Shown in pieces: positions 16,725-23,540 of a stretch of 64,000 bases of DNA. The notes under the pieces were generated by a model. That model was not told the origin of the DNA, made no database searches, and worked only from the letters and a program-made list of their open reading frames with translations. The stretch covers positions 1-64,000 of the forward strand of contig NZ_JBLKNX010000004.1 of assembly GCF_051414055.1 (NCBI RefSeq), written 5' to 3'. The translations under genes and the position numbers were made by a program. Origin of the DNA: Halosimplex halobium. Lineage in GTDB: Archaea; Halobacteriota; Halobacteria; Halobacteriales; Haloarculaceae. The stretch's first letter is position 1. Each line of letters opens with the position of its first letter.

Positions 16725-17507
16725 GTGCCGGATCCATACCGGGGCGTGTACGACTACCACGTCCACTCCAACTACTCGGACGGCGAGTTCATGGGCTCCA
16801 TGCTCCGAGCGGCCGCCGACGCGGGGCTGGACGGCGTCGGCTTCGCCGACCACTGCAACGTCTCCGAACGGGAGGGGCCCCGCCGCGCCAAGAAGCGGCT
16901 CGGCTTCAACCTCGACGCGACCTACGAGCGTCGCCGCGACGCCATCGCCGACCTCCGCGCCGACTACGACATCCGCGTGTTCGACGCCGTCGAGATGGAC
17001 TACCATCCGGCCGACGAGGCCGAGATCCGGGCGTTCCTCGCGGAGGCGGACTTCGGCTACGCCGTCGGGAGCGTCCACGAGCTCCGCGGCGTGAACGTCC
17101 ACCGGGACTACTTCGCGGACCTCCCGGAGTCCGAGCGGGCGGCCGCCGTCGACGAGTACTTCGACCGGGTGGTCGCGCTCGTCGAGTCCGAACTGTTCGA
17201 CGTCGCCGCCCACCTCGACATCGTCGAGCGCAACCCGGCGCTGCGGGGCCACGCGACGGCCGACCACTACGAGGCGGTGGCGGCGGCGCTGGCCGACTCG
17301 TCGACGGTCCCGGAGCTCAACGCCGGCCGGGTCGACCGCGAGTACGGCGAGTTCCACCCGAACGCCGAGTTCCTGTCGGTGCTGGCCGACCACGACGTGG
17401 CGGTGACCGTCGGCTCCGACGCCCACACACCGAATTCGCTGCGAGAACGGATACCGCTACTGCGCGACCGCCTGGCCGCCGCCGGCGTCGACACGGCGAC
17501 GCTCTAG
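16725..17507 (+). CDS. PHP-domain phosphoesterase (histidinol-phosphatase-like)
   Basis: 260 aa with the four PHP metal motifs: YDYHVHSNYSDG at the N terminus, FADHCN, the acidic and His ligands around VEMDYHP and GSVHELRG, then VAAHLDIVERNP and a C-terminal GSDAHTP. Such trinuclear-metal enzymes hydrolyse phosphomonoesters; the nearest named activity is histidinol-phosphate phosphatase. No other his gene is adjacent, so the physiological role is open. The start is GTG at 16725, 12 codons before the first motif. Confidence 0.88.
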   Translation: MPDPYRGVYDYHVHSNYSDGEFMGSMLRAAADAGLDGVGFADHCNVSEREGPRRAKKRLGFNLDATYERRRDAIADLRADYDIRVFDAVEMDYHPADEAEIRAFLAEADFGYAVGSVHELRGVNVHRDYFADLPESERAAAVDEYFDRVVALVESELFDVAAHLDIVERNPALRGHATADHYEAVAAALADSSTVPELNAGRVDREYGEFHPNAEFLSVLADHDVAVTVGSDAHTPNSLRERIPLLRDRLAAAGVDTATL

Positions 17508-17701
17508 CTCGACGCGCCGTCCAGGTCCGCGTCGATGGCGCCGTCGAGGCCGTCGTCGTCCGGTGCGTACTCGTCGTCCTCCGAGTCCGAGACCTTCTCG
17601 CCGTCCGCTTCCTGGGACTCCGTCACGGTGTCGTCGCCGGTGACCGAGACGAACAGTTCGCCGAGTTCACGCGTCCGCTCGCGGTTCTGGGATTCGCTCA
17701 T
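17504..17701 (-). CDS. Small acidic protein of unknown function
   Basis: 65 aa, with a conserved-looking N-terminal half (SESQNRERTRELGELFVSVT) and a C-terminal half made almost only of Asp, Glu, Gly and Ser. There is no membrane segment or signal. The ATG at 17701 directly follows an in-frame GTG; either may serve. Short acidic proteins with this N-terminal pattern are familiar in haloarchaea but have no assigned role. Its stop overlaps the end of the convergent PHP gene by 4 nt. Confidence 0.7.
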   Translation of the reverse strand: MSESQNRERTRELGELFVSVTGDDTVTESQEADGEKVSDSEDDEYAPDDDGLDGAIDADLDGASS

Positions 17702-17816
17702 CACTCCCGCTTGGCGGCCGCCGGGAATAGCGCTGATGCCTAACCACGTTGGTATCCCGCGGTTCGGTCGAGAAAAGCCGTGAGCGCCGTCGTGTGGCCG
17801 GTACTGCCGGCCGTTG

Positions 17817-18338
17817 TCACATGACCTCGCGCTGGCAGGTCCCGCAGAGCGCCTCGTCTTTGATGTCGACCTCGCGGACGGTGGGCGAGAAGCTCATGAC
17901 GCAGCGCTTGTTGTCGCAGTGTTCCAGGCCCATGGTGTGGCCGATCTCGTGGATGACCTCCTTGCGGACGCGGTCGGAGAACACGTCCTCGTCGGACCGG
18001 CGGGAGATGCCGCCGTCGGAGGAGGTGTTGAGGCGGTAGGTGGAGATGACCGACCCCTTGCCGTCGAGGTAGGCGAGCCCGAAGACGTAGTTGCGGCGGT
18101 GGTAGAACAGGTCCTTGGGGGTGATGGCGATGTTCTTGTCGCCGTCGCCGACGCGGGTGGCGAGCTTGATGAACGATTCCGCGCTGTACTGGTCGCGACT
18201 GCGGTCGTACGCGCCGGAGGGGATCGACTGCGTGTCGTGCATCGTCACGTCGCTCTCGTAGACGGCCCGGAGGCTCGCCGAGGCCTCGCGTTTGACCTCG
18301 GCGCGGACGTCGCCCACCGGCACGATGTCGACGTGCAT
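17817..18338 (-). CDS. amzA: Archaemetzincin (zinc metalloprotease)
   Basis: 173 aa, full length for the archaeal family. The catalytic site is HEIGHTMGLEHC (His130, Glu131, His134, His140), and the family-specific second zinc site is formed by Cys141, Cys146 (CVMSFS), Cys165 and Cys168 (CGTC). All ligands are present, so the enzyme should be active as a zinc peptidase in the cytoplasm. The ATG at 18338 has an AT-rich box 29 nt upstream, inside the 40-nt gap to the divergent UPF0146 gene. Confidence 0.96.
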   Translation of the reverse strand: MHVDIVPVGDVRAEVKREASASLRAVYESDVTMHDTQSIPSGAYDRSRDQYSAESFIKLATRVGDGDKNIAITPKDLFYHRRNYVFGLAYLDGKGSVISTYRLNTSSDGGISRRSDEDVFSDRVRKEVIHEIGHTMGLEHCDNKRCVMSFSPTVREVDIKDEALCGTCQREVM

Positions 18339-18378
18339 ACGGGACGTTTATGCGTGCCGCCGTGATAAACTCCCCGCT
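18339..18378. promoter_or_regulatory. Face-to-face leaderless promoters
   Basis: The 40 nt between two divergent starts hold two TATA-like boxes. GTTTATG (18346-18352) is centred about 29 nt before the plus-strand GTG at 18379, and minus-strand GTTTATC (18364-18370) is centred 29 nt before the ATG at 18338. Each promoter's box lies close to the other gene's start, so the two initiation complexes should compete. Confidence 0.65.
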
Positions 18379-18768
18379 GTGATCCCCGAGACGCTGGAGG
18401 CATTGGTCGCCCGCTTCGCCGAATTCGATACCGCCGTCGAAGTGGGGATCGGCCGCCGCACGGTCGTCGCCGACGCGCTCGCCGAGGCGGACACAGACGT
18501 GACCGCCACCGACCGCCGGGTCCGGTCGGTCTCCGACCCCGTCCGGTTCGTCGTCGACGACGTGACCGACCCCGACCCGTCGGTCTACGCCGACGCCGAC
18601 CTCGTGTACGCGCTGAACCTCCCGCCGGAGCTCCACCGGCCGACGCTGGCCGCCGCCCGGGGGGCCGACGCCGCGTTCATGTTCACCACGCTGGGCACCG
18701 ACCAGCCGCTCGTCCCAGTCGATCGGGAGACGCTGCCCGGCGAGACGCTGTTCGTCGCGCGGGGCTGA
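18379..18768 (+). CDS. UPF0146 family protein
   Basis: 129 aa. The fold looks like a minimal Rossmann or methyltransferase-like domain: DTAVEVGIGRRTVVADALAE is a glycine-rich first loop, followed by DVTATDRRV, RFVVDDVTDP and YALNLPPELHRP. This archaeal family has no established function. The GTG at 18379 is chosen because a TATA-like box lies 29 nt upstream; longer in-frame starts would run across the promoter and coding part of the divergent archaemetzincin gene. Confidence 0.85.
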   Translation: MIPETLEALVARFAEFDTAVEVGIGRRTVVADALAEADTDVTATDRRVRSVSDPVRFVVDDVTDPDPSVYADADLVYALNLPPELHRPTLAAARGADAAFMFTTLGTDQPLVPVDRETLPGETLFVARG

Positions 18769-18915
18769 TATCGCGATGGGGCTGTGACCGTCCTCGACAG
18801 CGCGGGCCGACCGCACCGTATGGCACAGCCGCCCCACCGAACCGCCGCCGCTCCCGCCGAAGTTTCTCCCGAGTCGGAACGGACTTTTGCCAGGAGCGCA
18901 TCGCCGGAAACACCG

Positions 18916-19791
18916 ATGAACGCGGACGCGGTCGTGCTCGACGTCGACGGCGTGCTCGTCGACGTGGCCGACTCCTACCGCCGGGCGATCGTCGAATCGG
19001 TGTCGCGGGTCTACGGCGACACCATCCCGAAGGAAGCCATCCAGCAGTTCAAGGACGCTGGGGGATTCAACAACGACTGGGAGCTCACGTACGCCGCCGC
19101 GCTGTACGTCCTCGCCGACGGGGCGGGGCTGGGGCTGTCGCTCCCCTCCTTTACCGACCGGGTGGCGGCCACCGGTGGCGGCGTCTCCGCGGCGGAGACG
19201 GTCGTCCTCGACGCGCTAGGCCCCGCCGAGCGCGAGCGCGTCATGAACGAGTGGGACCCCGACCGGCTCCGGGACGTGTTCCAGCAGCTGTACCTGGGCA
19301 GCGACCTCTACCGGGAGCTGGAGGGCGGCGAGCCCGAGATGGACACCCCGGGGTACATCCACGACGAACCGGTCATCCTCGACGGCGAGACGGTCGACGC
19401 GCTCGAGGCCCGCTACGACGTGGGCGTCCTGACGGGCCGGCCCGCCGCGGAGGCCGACATCGCGCTGGACCGCGTCGGGCTGGACGTGCCCGACGAGCAC
19501 CGGTTCACGATGGACGACTGGGCGGAGGGCAAGCCCCACCCCCGCGCGCTCGTGACGCTGGCCGAGCGCTTCGGCGCCGACTCGGTCGTCTTCGTCGGCG
19601 ACACGCTCGACGACATCGAGACGGCCGTCAACGCCACCGACGAGGACGCCGACCGGGAGTACCGTGGCGTGGGCGTCCTCACCGGCGGGCTGACCGGCGA
19701 GGAGGGGCGCCGGAAGTACGAACGCGCCGGCGCGACCGCGGTGGTCGACTCCGTCAACGACCTGCCCGCGTTGCTCGACGGCGAGGACTGA
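18916..19791 (+). CDS. HAD-family phosphatase (TIGR01548-like)
   Basis: 291 aa haloacid dehalogenase-fold hydrolase. Motif I is VVLDVDGVLVD with nucleophile Asp9 and acid/base Asp11. Motif II is in VLTGRP, motif III is the lysine of EGKPHPRAL, and motif IV is FVGDTLDDIE. An alpha-helical cap lies between motifs I and II (about 20-165). This arrangement matches the archaeal subfamily known from domain models as TIGR01548, whose substrate is unknown. It is the second gene of a plus-strand run after UPF0146, separated by 147 nt. Confidence 0.88.
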   Translation: MNADAVVLDVDGVLVDVADSYRRAIVESVSRVYGDTIPKEAIQQFKDAGGFNNDWELTYAAALYVLADGAGLGLSLPSFTDRVAATGGGVSAAETVVLDALGPAERERVMNEWDPDRLRDVFQQLYLGSDLYRELEGGEPEMDTPGYIHDEPVILDGETVDALEARYDVGVLTGRPAAEADIALDRVGLDVPDEHRFTMDDWAEGKPHPRALVTLAERFGADSVVFVGDTLDDIETAVNATDEDADREYRGVGVLTGGLTGEEGRRKYERAGATAVVDSVNDLPALLDGED

Positions 19792-19919
19792 ACGGCGAGC
19801 GACAACGGGAACTGACTCCCGACGAGCGCCGCGGTCGCGACCGCGGCGACAGCCGACGGGTTCCCGCCCCGTTCGCCGAATCGCCAACGCTTATCCTGAT
19901 CTCGGCCTACGGCCCCGAC

Positions 19920-20588
19920 ATGGACATCGCACTGCTTGGCGGGACCGGCGACATCGGCGAGGGACTGGCGCTGCGGTGGGCCTACCACACCTCCCACACC
20001 GTCGTCGTCGGCTCCCGGGACGCCGAGCGCGCCGAGAACAAGGCCGAGGAGTACGCGACCGAACTCGACAGCCGCGGGGTCGACTCCGACATCGCGGGCG
20101 CCGAGAACGCGGCGGCCGCGGCCCGCGCCGACGTGGTCGTCGCCGCGGTCCCCGCGTACCACCTCACCGACACCGTCGAGGCGGTCGCCGACGAACTCGA
20201 CGCGGGCGACGTGCTGGTCTCGCCCGCCGTCGGGATGAAACGCGACGAGGAGGGGATGCACTACAACAAGCCCGGCGCCGGGAGCGTCACCGCGCTGGCC
20301 GCCGGCGCGGCACCGGACGAGGTGGCCGTCGTCGGCGCGTTCCACAACCTCGCCGCCGACCGCCTCGCGAACCTCGACGCCGACCTCGACGTGGACACGC
20401 TCGTCGTCGGCGACGACGAGGACGCCGTCGACACCGTCTCGGCGCTGGCCGAGGGGATCGAGGGCCTGCGGGCCGTCTCCGCCGGCCCCATTGCGAACGC
20501 CGCCGAGGTCGAGGCGCTGACCCCCCTGCTCATCAACATCGCGACGAACAACGAGAAGATGCACGACGTGGGCGTCAAGTTCCACTAG
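19920..20588 (+). CDS. npdG: F420H2:NADP oxidoreductase
   Basis: 222 aa. Transfers hydride between the deazaflavin F420 and NADP. The N terminus MDIALLGGTGDIGEGLALRW is the NADP-binding Rossmann loop, VVGSRDAERAENKAEEY carries the Ser/Arg pair that selects the 2'-phosphate, and the C-terminal LTPLLINIATNNEKMHDVGVKF region belongs to the F420 pocket in this family. Full length. A weak CTTATC element about 29 nt before the ATG fits a leaderless transcript. Confidence 0.92.
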   Translation: MDIALLGGTGDIGEGLALRWAYHTSHTVVVGSRDAERAENKAEEYATELDSRGVDSDIAGAENAAAAARADVVVAAVPAYHLTDTVEAVADELDAGDVLVSPAVGMKRDEEGMHYNKPGAGSVTALAAGAAPDEVAVVGAFHNLAADRLANLDADLDVDTLVVGDDEDAVDTVSALAEGIEGLRAVSAGPIANAAEVEALTPLLINIATNNEKMHDVGVKFH

Positions 20589-20654
20589 CTCGGCCGCATT
20601 ACGACGCCGACCGCAGCCGGCGAAGTCTTTCGTCCGCGACCAGTTACATCCGAT

Positions 20655-20777
20655 ATGTCCGACCCGGAAGCGGATCTACGGGAACTCGCGGCTCGTGTTC
20701 GCGAGCGGTTCGACGAAGAGGGAACCACCGAAGCGGACGTGGAAGACACGATCGCGGCGGTCCGCTCCGAAGACTGA
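20655..20777 (+). CDS. Short acidic 40-aa protein, possibly antitoxin-like
   Basis: A complete reading frame ATG (20655) to TGA (20775-20777) encodes SDPEADLRELAARVRER followed by FDEEGTTEADVEDTIAAVRS and ED. It is predicted to be two amphipathic helices around an acidic turn, the kind of sequence seen in small antitoxins. TTACATC lies 10-16 nt before the ATG, and codon use is that of real haloarchaeal genes (acidic residues, GC-rich third positions). No toxin gene is adjacent. It may be an orphan antitoxin or an unrelated small protein. Confidence 0.5.
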   Translation: MSDPEADLRELAARVRERFDEEGTTEADVEDTIAAVRSED

Positions 20778-20839
20778 CGTGGGCACTGCTGACGAAGTGA
20801 GTACGGGGACGGGCGAGAACGGAGATCAGGAAGGGCGCG

Positions 20840-21106
20840 CTACGCGGAGGCCTGCTGGAGGGCGTCCTCGATGTCGTCGGCCTGGGTGACGCCGACGAAC
20901 CGCTCGACGATGCCGTCGTCGTTCTCGACGATGAGGGTGGGCAGCGAGCGGACGTGGTACTCGTTGGCCACGTCCTGCTGTTCGTCGACGTTGATCTTCT
21001 CGAACTCGACGTCTCCCCACTCCTCTTCGAGGTCCTCCAGAATGGGGTCCTGGGTCTTGCAGGGGCCACACCAGTCGGCGTAGAAGTCCTTGAGCGTGAC
21101 TGTCAT
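20840..21106 (-). CDS. Thioredoxin
   Basis: 88-aa thioredoxin, slightly shorter than the usual 105 aa because the first strand is reduced. The active site is FYADWCGPCKTQDP (Cys13, Cys16), and the conserved cis-proline is in VRSLPTLIV, followed by GVTQADDIEDAL. It reduces cytoplasmic protein disulfides. An AT-rich CTTATCC lies about 30 nt upstream of the ATG. The MsrB and glutaredoxin genes elsewhere in the window would be natural functional partners. Confidence 0.95.
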   Translation of the reverse strand: MTVTLKDFYADWCGPCKTQDPILEDLEEEWGDVEFEKINVDEQQDVANEYHVRSLPTLIVENDDGIVERFVGVTQADDIEDALQQASA

Positions 21107-21280
21107 GGGTCATCGGACGTTGCGAATCCGCGGGGATAAGGGTTTCCACTACCGCCGTTCGGCGGGTCCGACGGTCGCCCGAGTGACAGCTTCGGCGGAG
21201 GAGCGAACGCCGCCGCGACGGGGGTCGCGGGTCGGGGGCAGGACGAAAGGCTTACGCGGGCGGGAGTGGGAGAGACAGAT

Positions 21281-21439
21281 ATGAGCAGCAACGACGGCGG
21301 CGGACTGATGTCCAGCGCGGGGCTGGTCCGGTACTTCGACGCCGAGGACCGCAACGCCATCCGCATCGACCCGAAGACGGTCATCGCCTTCGGCGCGATG
21401 TTCGGCTTCCTCGTGCTCGTCCTCCGCGCGACGATCTGA
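21281..21439 (+). CDS. secG: Preprotein translocase subunit Sec61-beta
   Basis: 52 aa, the full size of haloarchaeal Sec61-beta. The N-terminal GGLMSSAGLVRYFDAED is the characteristic conserved stretch, and a single C-terminal helix (TVIAFGAMFGFLVLVL) anchors it beside SecY and SecE in the translocon. The start at 21281 has CTTACG about 29 nt upstream. The gene stands alone, divergent from thioredoxin. Confidence 0.95.
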   Translation: MSSNDGGGLMSSAGLVRYFDAEDRNAIRIDPKTVIAFGAMFGFLVLVLRATI

Positions 21440-21574
21440 CCGGCCGACCACCGCGACTACCGCGACCACCGCACCGACAGCACCGACCGGCGGCTCGCCC
21501 CGCCCGCGAGCGGCGAACCACCGCCGCGGGGCGTGACCGCGACGTTTTCAAGCCCCGCCCGCGAACCCGCGGGT

Positions 21575-21949
21575 ATGCACTTCGACCAGCGGACGCAGGC
21601 GGCGCTCCGGGAGGCCGGCCTCTCCGACGAGGAGATCCGGGCGGCCTCCGAGCGCGTCGTCGCGGCGACCCGCGAGGCCGCCGACGACCTCGAAGCGTTC
21701 TTCGCCGACCGCGACGCCGTCTACTCCGACATGGACCAGGCTCACTCCGCCGAGGAGTTCCCCGAACACGCCGTCGACTATCTCGACCTGTTCACCCACG
21801 CCGACGACATCCGCGGGTACCTCCGGTTCGACTCCTGGGGCGTCCCCGTCACCGGCGGGCGCGTCCTCTCCGACGAGGTCGTCGAACTCTCGCTGGGGCC
21901 GACGGTGAACGACCGGGTCCGCTTCGCCGCCGACCGCGACGCGCTGTGA
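21575..21949 (+). CDS. Conserved hypothetical protein
   Basis: 124 aa, soluble, acidic, with an N-terminal helical half (LREAGLSDEEIRAASERVVA, then ATREAADDLEAFF) and a C-terminal half of likely beta strands (YLRFDSWGVPVTGGRVLSDE). GTTTTCAAG about 33 nt before the ATG could act as promoter. I recognise it only as a haloarchaeal hypothetical family. Its stop codon abuts the right end of the TnpB element, so the last bases of the gene may have been altered by the insertion. Confidence 0.75.
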   Translation: MHFDQRTQAALREAGLSDEEIRAASERVVAATREAADDLEAFFADRDAVYSDMDQAHSAEEFPEHAVDYLDLFTHADDIRGYLRFDSWGVPVTGGRVLSDEVVELSLGPTVNDRVRFAADRDAL

Positions 21950-21984
21950 CATCCTCACCCGCCGCGAACGGCGGGGCTTCCTAC
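21950..21984 (-). repeat. Right-end hairpin of the TnpB element, omega-RNA scaffold 3' end
   Basis: On the minus strand the sequence runs from GTAGGAAGCC through the stem CCCGCCG-TTCG-CGGCGGG to TGAGGATG. The stem overlaps the last codons and stop of tnpB, the place where omega/reRNA scaffolds of TnpB systems derive. Bases just beyond it (below about 21950, inside the preceding gene) would be the guide. Confidence 0.65.
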
Positions 21985-23250
21985 AAGGGAAGTCTCGCTA
22001 CGCGAGGAGGTTTCGGAACTGTACGCCGAGAGGGTCGTCTGTCGGGGTTCCCGACTCGCCTCTCGGTGTCCCGTGGTGCTGTCACAGGCACTCCCGTCCC
22101 GTGGCGAGTCATCGTCTGCCGGTTTCAGCGGCAGGCTCTCTCCCCACGGGTCAAGGCGGCCAGCGATGTTGGCCGCCGCGTTCAGATCGGCGTGGTACTC
22201 CGTGACCCAACAGCCCTCGTTGGTACACCGGAACTCGTCGCCGTCACGGTGGCCGACGTGCCCGCAAGCGTGGCACGTCTGCGACGTGTAGGCCGCGTTG
22301 ACGTACTCGACTGGAATCCCGGCGTCAAGGGCTTTGTCCTCAATGCGGCCCTGCAAGCGGGCGAACGCCCATGCGTGGAGACGGCGGTTCATCCACTTGC
22401 CGTAGTCCAGCGACTCACGGATGTAGGTCAAGTCTTCGAGGACGATCACCGGGCCCTCGAACTGTCGGGCGTACTCAACGGCTTCTCGGCTGGCCTTCTC
22501 GACAATATCCGTGAGTGCGTTCTGGTAGTGGGTGGACCGTTCGTCAATCCGCCACTCGGCGGCCCCGCGTTCTTGCAGGCGTTTCAGCGTCGTATGCATC
22601 TCTTTGCGGAGGTGTCGCGCTCGCCCGCCGTCAACGAACAGCGGGTCCACCGGAGCGCCCTGCTCGACGGCACAGCCGACGAGCAACGACGACTCGCCCA
22701 CGTCGAAGCCGACCGGCGTGGGGTCGTCCGGCGTCTCCGGTTGCTCGATCTCGTACTCGACGGTGACGTGCAACGTCCACGAGGAGCGGTGCTGGCGCAG
22801 GCGAAACTCGCCCACGGACACGTCGCCGTCGTACAGCCGGTCCCACAGGTCCCGCTGGTCGGGGTTGATTCGCAACGGAATCCAGAAGGAGGTGCCGCGC
22901 CCGGCCTGTGGCACCCGCCAGCAGAACTCGTGGGCGCGGTCGGGCGAGTGGTCGAGGTGCCACCCTCGGTTCGTGAACCGAGCGGGATGGTCCTCGGCCA
23001 GTTCCTCGGCGTCGTAGGTCCGTCGGAGCTGCGGGACGTACTGTTTGAGCGTGTCTTTCGCATACGAGGACAGGTCATAGCCGGTCACAACGTCGTTGAC
23101 CGCCGTCTGCGTGTCGGCCCCGGACGCGAAGGCGTCACGGAGCGCACGGCGGTAGGTCGCCTCGGTGCGCTGAAGCCGTCGCTCTTTGTGCGCCGTGGGT
23201 GGCGCGAGCGTGGCTTCGAGCGTCTTGGTGGCGGTCGTCGTGGCCGACAT
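21955..23250 (-). CDS. tnpB: TnpB RNA-guided nuclease (IS1341-type transposase)
   Basis: 431 aa and apparently intact. RuvC-I Asp183 in GFDVGESS, RuvC-II Glu272 in IVLEDLTYIRES and RuvC-III Asp355 in YHADLNAAANIAGR are all present. The zinc ribbon CHACGH...RCTNEGC (Cys326, 329, 342, 347) sits between them. Known TnpBs are nucleases guided by an RNA made from their own 3' end, which helps the element persist after excision. The ATG at 23250 precedes MSATTT; an upstream ATG at 23280 is possible but lies in the promoter. Codon use is GC-rich like the host. Confidence 0.96.
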   Translation of the reverse strand: MSATTTATKTLEATLAPPTAHKERRLQRTEATYRRALRDAFASGADTQTAVNDVVTGYDLSSYAKDTLKQYVPQLRRTYDAEELAEDHPARFTNRGWHLDHSPDRAHEFCWRVPQAGRGTSFWIPLRINPDQRDLWDRLYDGDVSVGEFRLRQHRSSWTLHVTVEYEIEQPETPDDPTPVGFDVGESSLLVGCAVEQGAPVDPLFVDGGRARHLRKEMHTTLKRLQERGAAEWRIDERSTHYQNALTDIVEKASREAVEYARQFEGPVIVLEDLTYIRESLDYGKWMNRRLHAWAFARLQGRIEDKALDAGIPVEYVNAAYTSQTCHACGHVGHRDGDEFRCTNEGCWVTEYHADLNAAANIAGRLDPWGESLPLKPADDDSPRDGSACDSTTGHREASREPRQTTLSAYSSETSSRSETSLVGSPAVRGG

Positions 23251-23278
23251 TCGACAGTCAAACAAACACACCCGACAC

Positions 23279-23288
23279 ACATAAAAAT
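23279..23288. promoter_or_regulatory. Shared AT-rich promoter of the TnpB element
   Basis: ACATAAAAAT lies between two divergent starts, about 26 nt before the plus-strand ATG at 23309 and about 34 nt before the tnpB ATG at 23250 (as ATTTTTATG). The surrounding 60 nt are strikingly A/C-rich compared with the host, which marks them as part of the element. Confidence 0.6.
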
Positions 23289-23308
23289 CATGCTAACTAC
23301 ACACAAAC

Positions 23309-23449
23309 ATGGGCAAAGAGATTCGGTTCATAGTCGAGGAGGACCAGTTCGAGCGACTGAAAGCGGTGAAAGAACGGCGCGGCTACACTTGGAAGGGCCT
23401 CATGTTGGAAGGGGTAGACGCGCTCGACACCGACGACAGAGACGGGTAG
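23309..23449 (+). CDS. 46-aa ribbon-helix-helix-like protein of the TnpB element
   Basis: Complete frame from ATG 23309 to TAG 23447-23449. The sequence MGKEIRFIVEEDQFERLKAV then KERRGYTWKGLMLEGVDALD has the ribbon-helix-helix pattern: a short beta strand with alternating residues (IRFIV), helix A and helix B with a turn at RGYTW. It diverges from tnpB across the shared promoter, so a dimer could control tnpB or mark the element's DNA. I recall similar short proteins next to haloarchaeal TnpB genes, but no function is established. Confidence 0.7.
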   Translation: MGKEIRFIVEEDQFERLKAVKERRGYTWKGLMLEGVDALDTDDRDG

Positions 23450-23494
23450 GACAGACGGTCAGCAACAGTCGTGGACGGACAGGGCGGCAAACGC

Positions 23495-23533
23495 GATTCC
23501 TCCGCGCCGTTCACGGCGCGGTTTCCTCGCTAC
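23495..23533 (-). repeat. Left-end hairpin of the TnpB element
   Basis: On the minus strand it reads GAGGAAACCGCGCCG-TGAA-CGGCGCGGAGGAATC in two parts, a perfect 7-bp stem with flanks AGGAA and GAGGA. It matches the right-end hairpin in layout and orientation but differs in stem bases. It stops 7 nt before the FAU-1 start codon. Confidence 0.6.
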
Positions 23534-23540
23534 TTCAAAG

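Larger units (their letters stand above)
21950..23533 (-). mobile_element. IS200/IS605-type TnpB-only element
   Basis: The unit contains tnpB, a divergent 46-aa gene and a similar imperfect hairpin at each end in the same orientation (21950-21984 and 23495-23533), as expected for the two end palindromes of IS200/IS605 elements. No TnpA (Y1 HUH transposase) gene is present, so it would depend on one elsewhere. It fits exactly between the stop of one gene (21949) and the start of the FAU-1 gene (23541). True ends may differ by up to about 20 nt. Confidence 0.75.
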
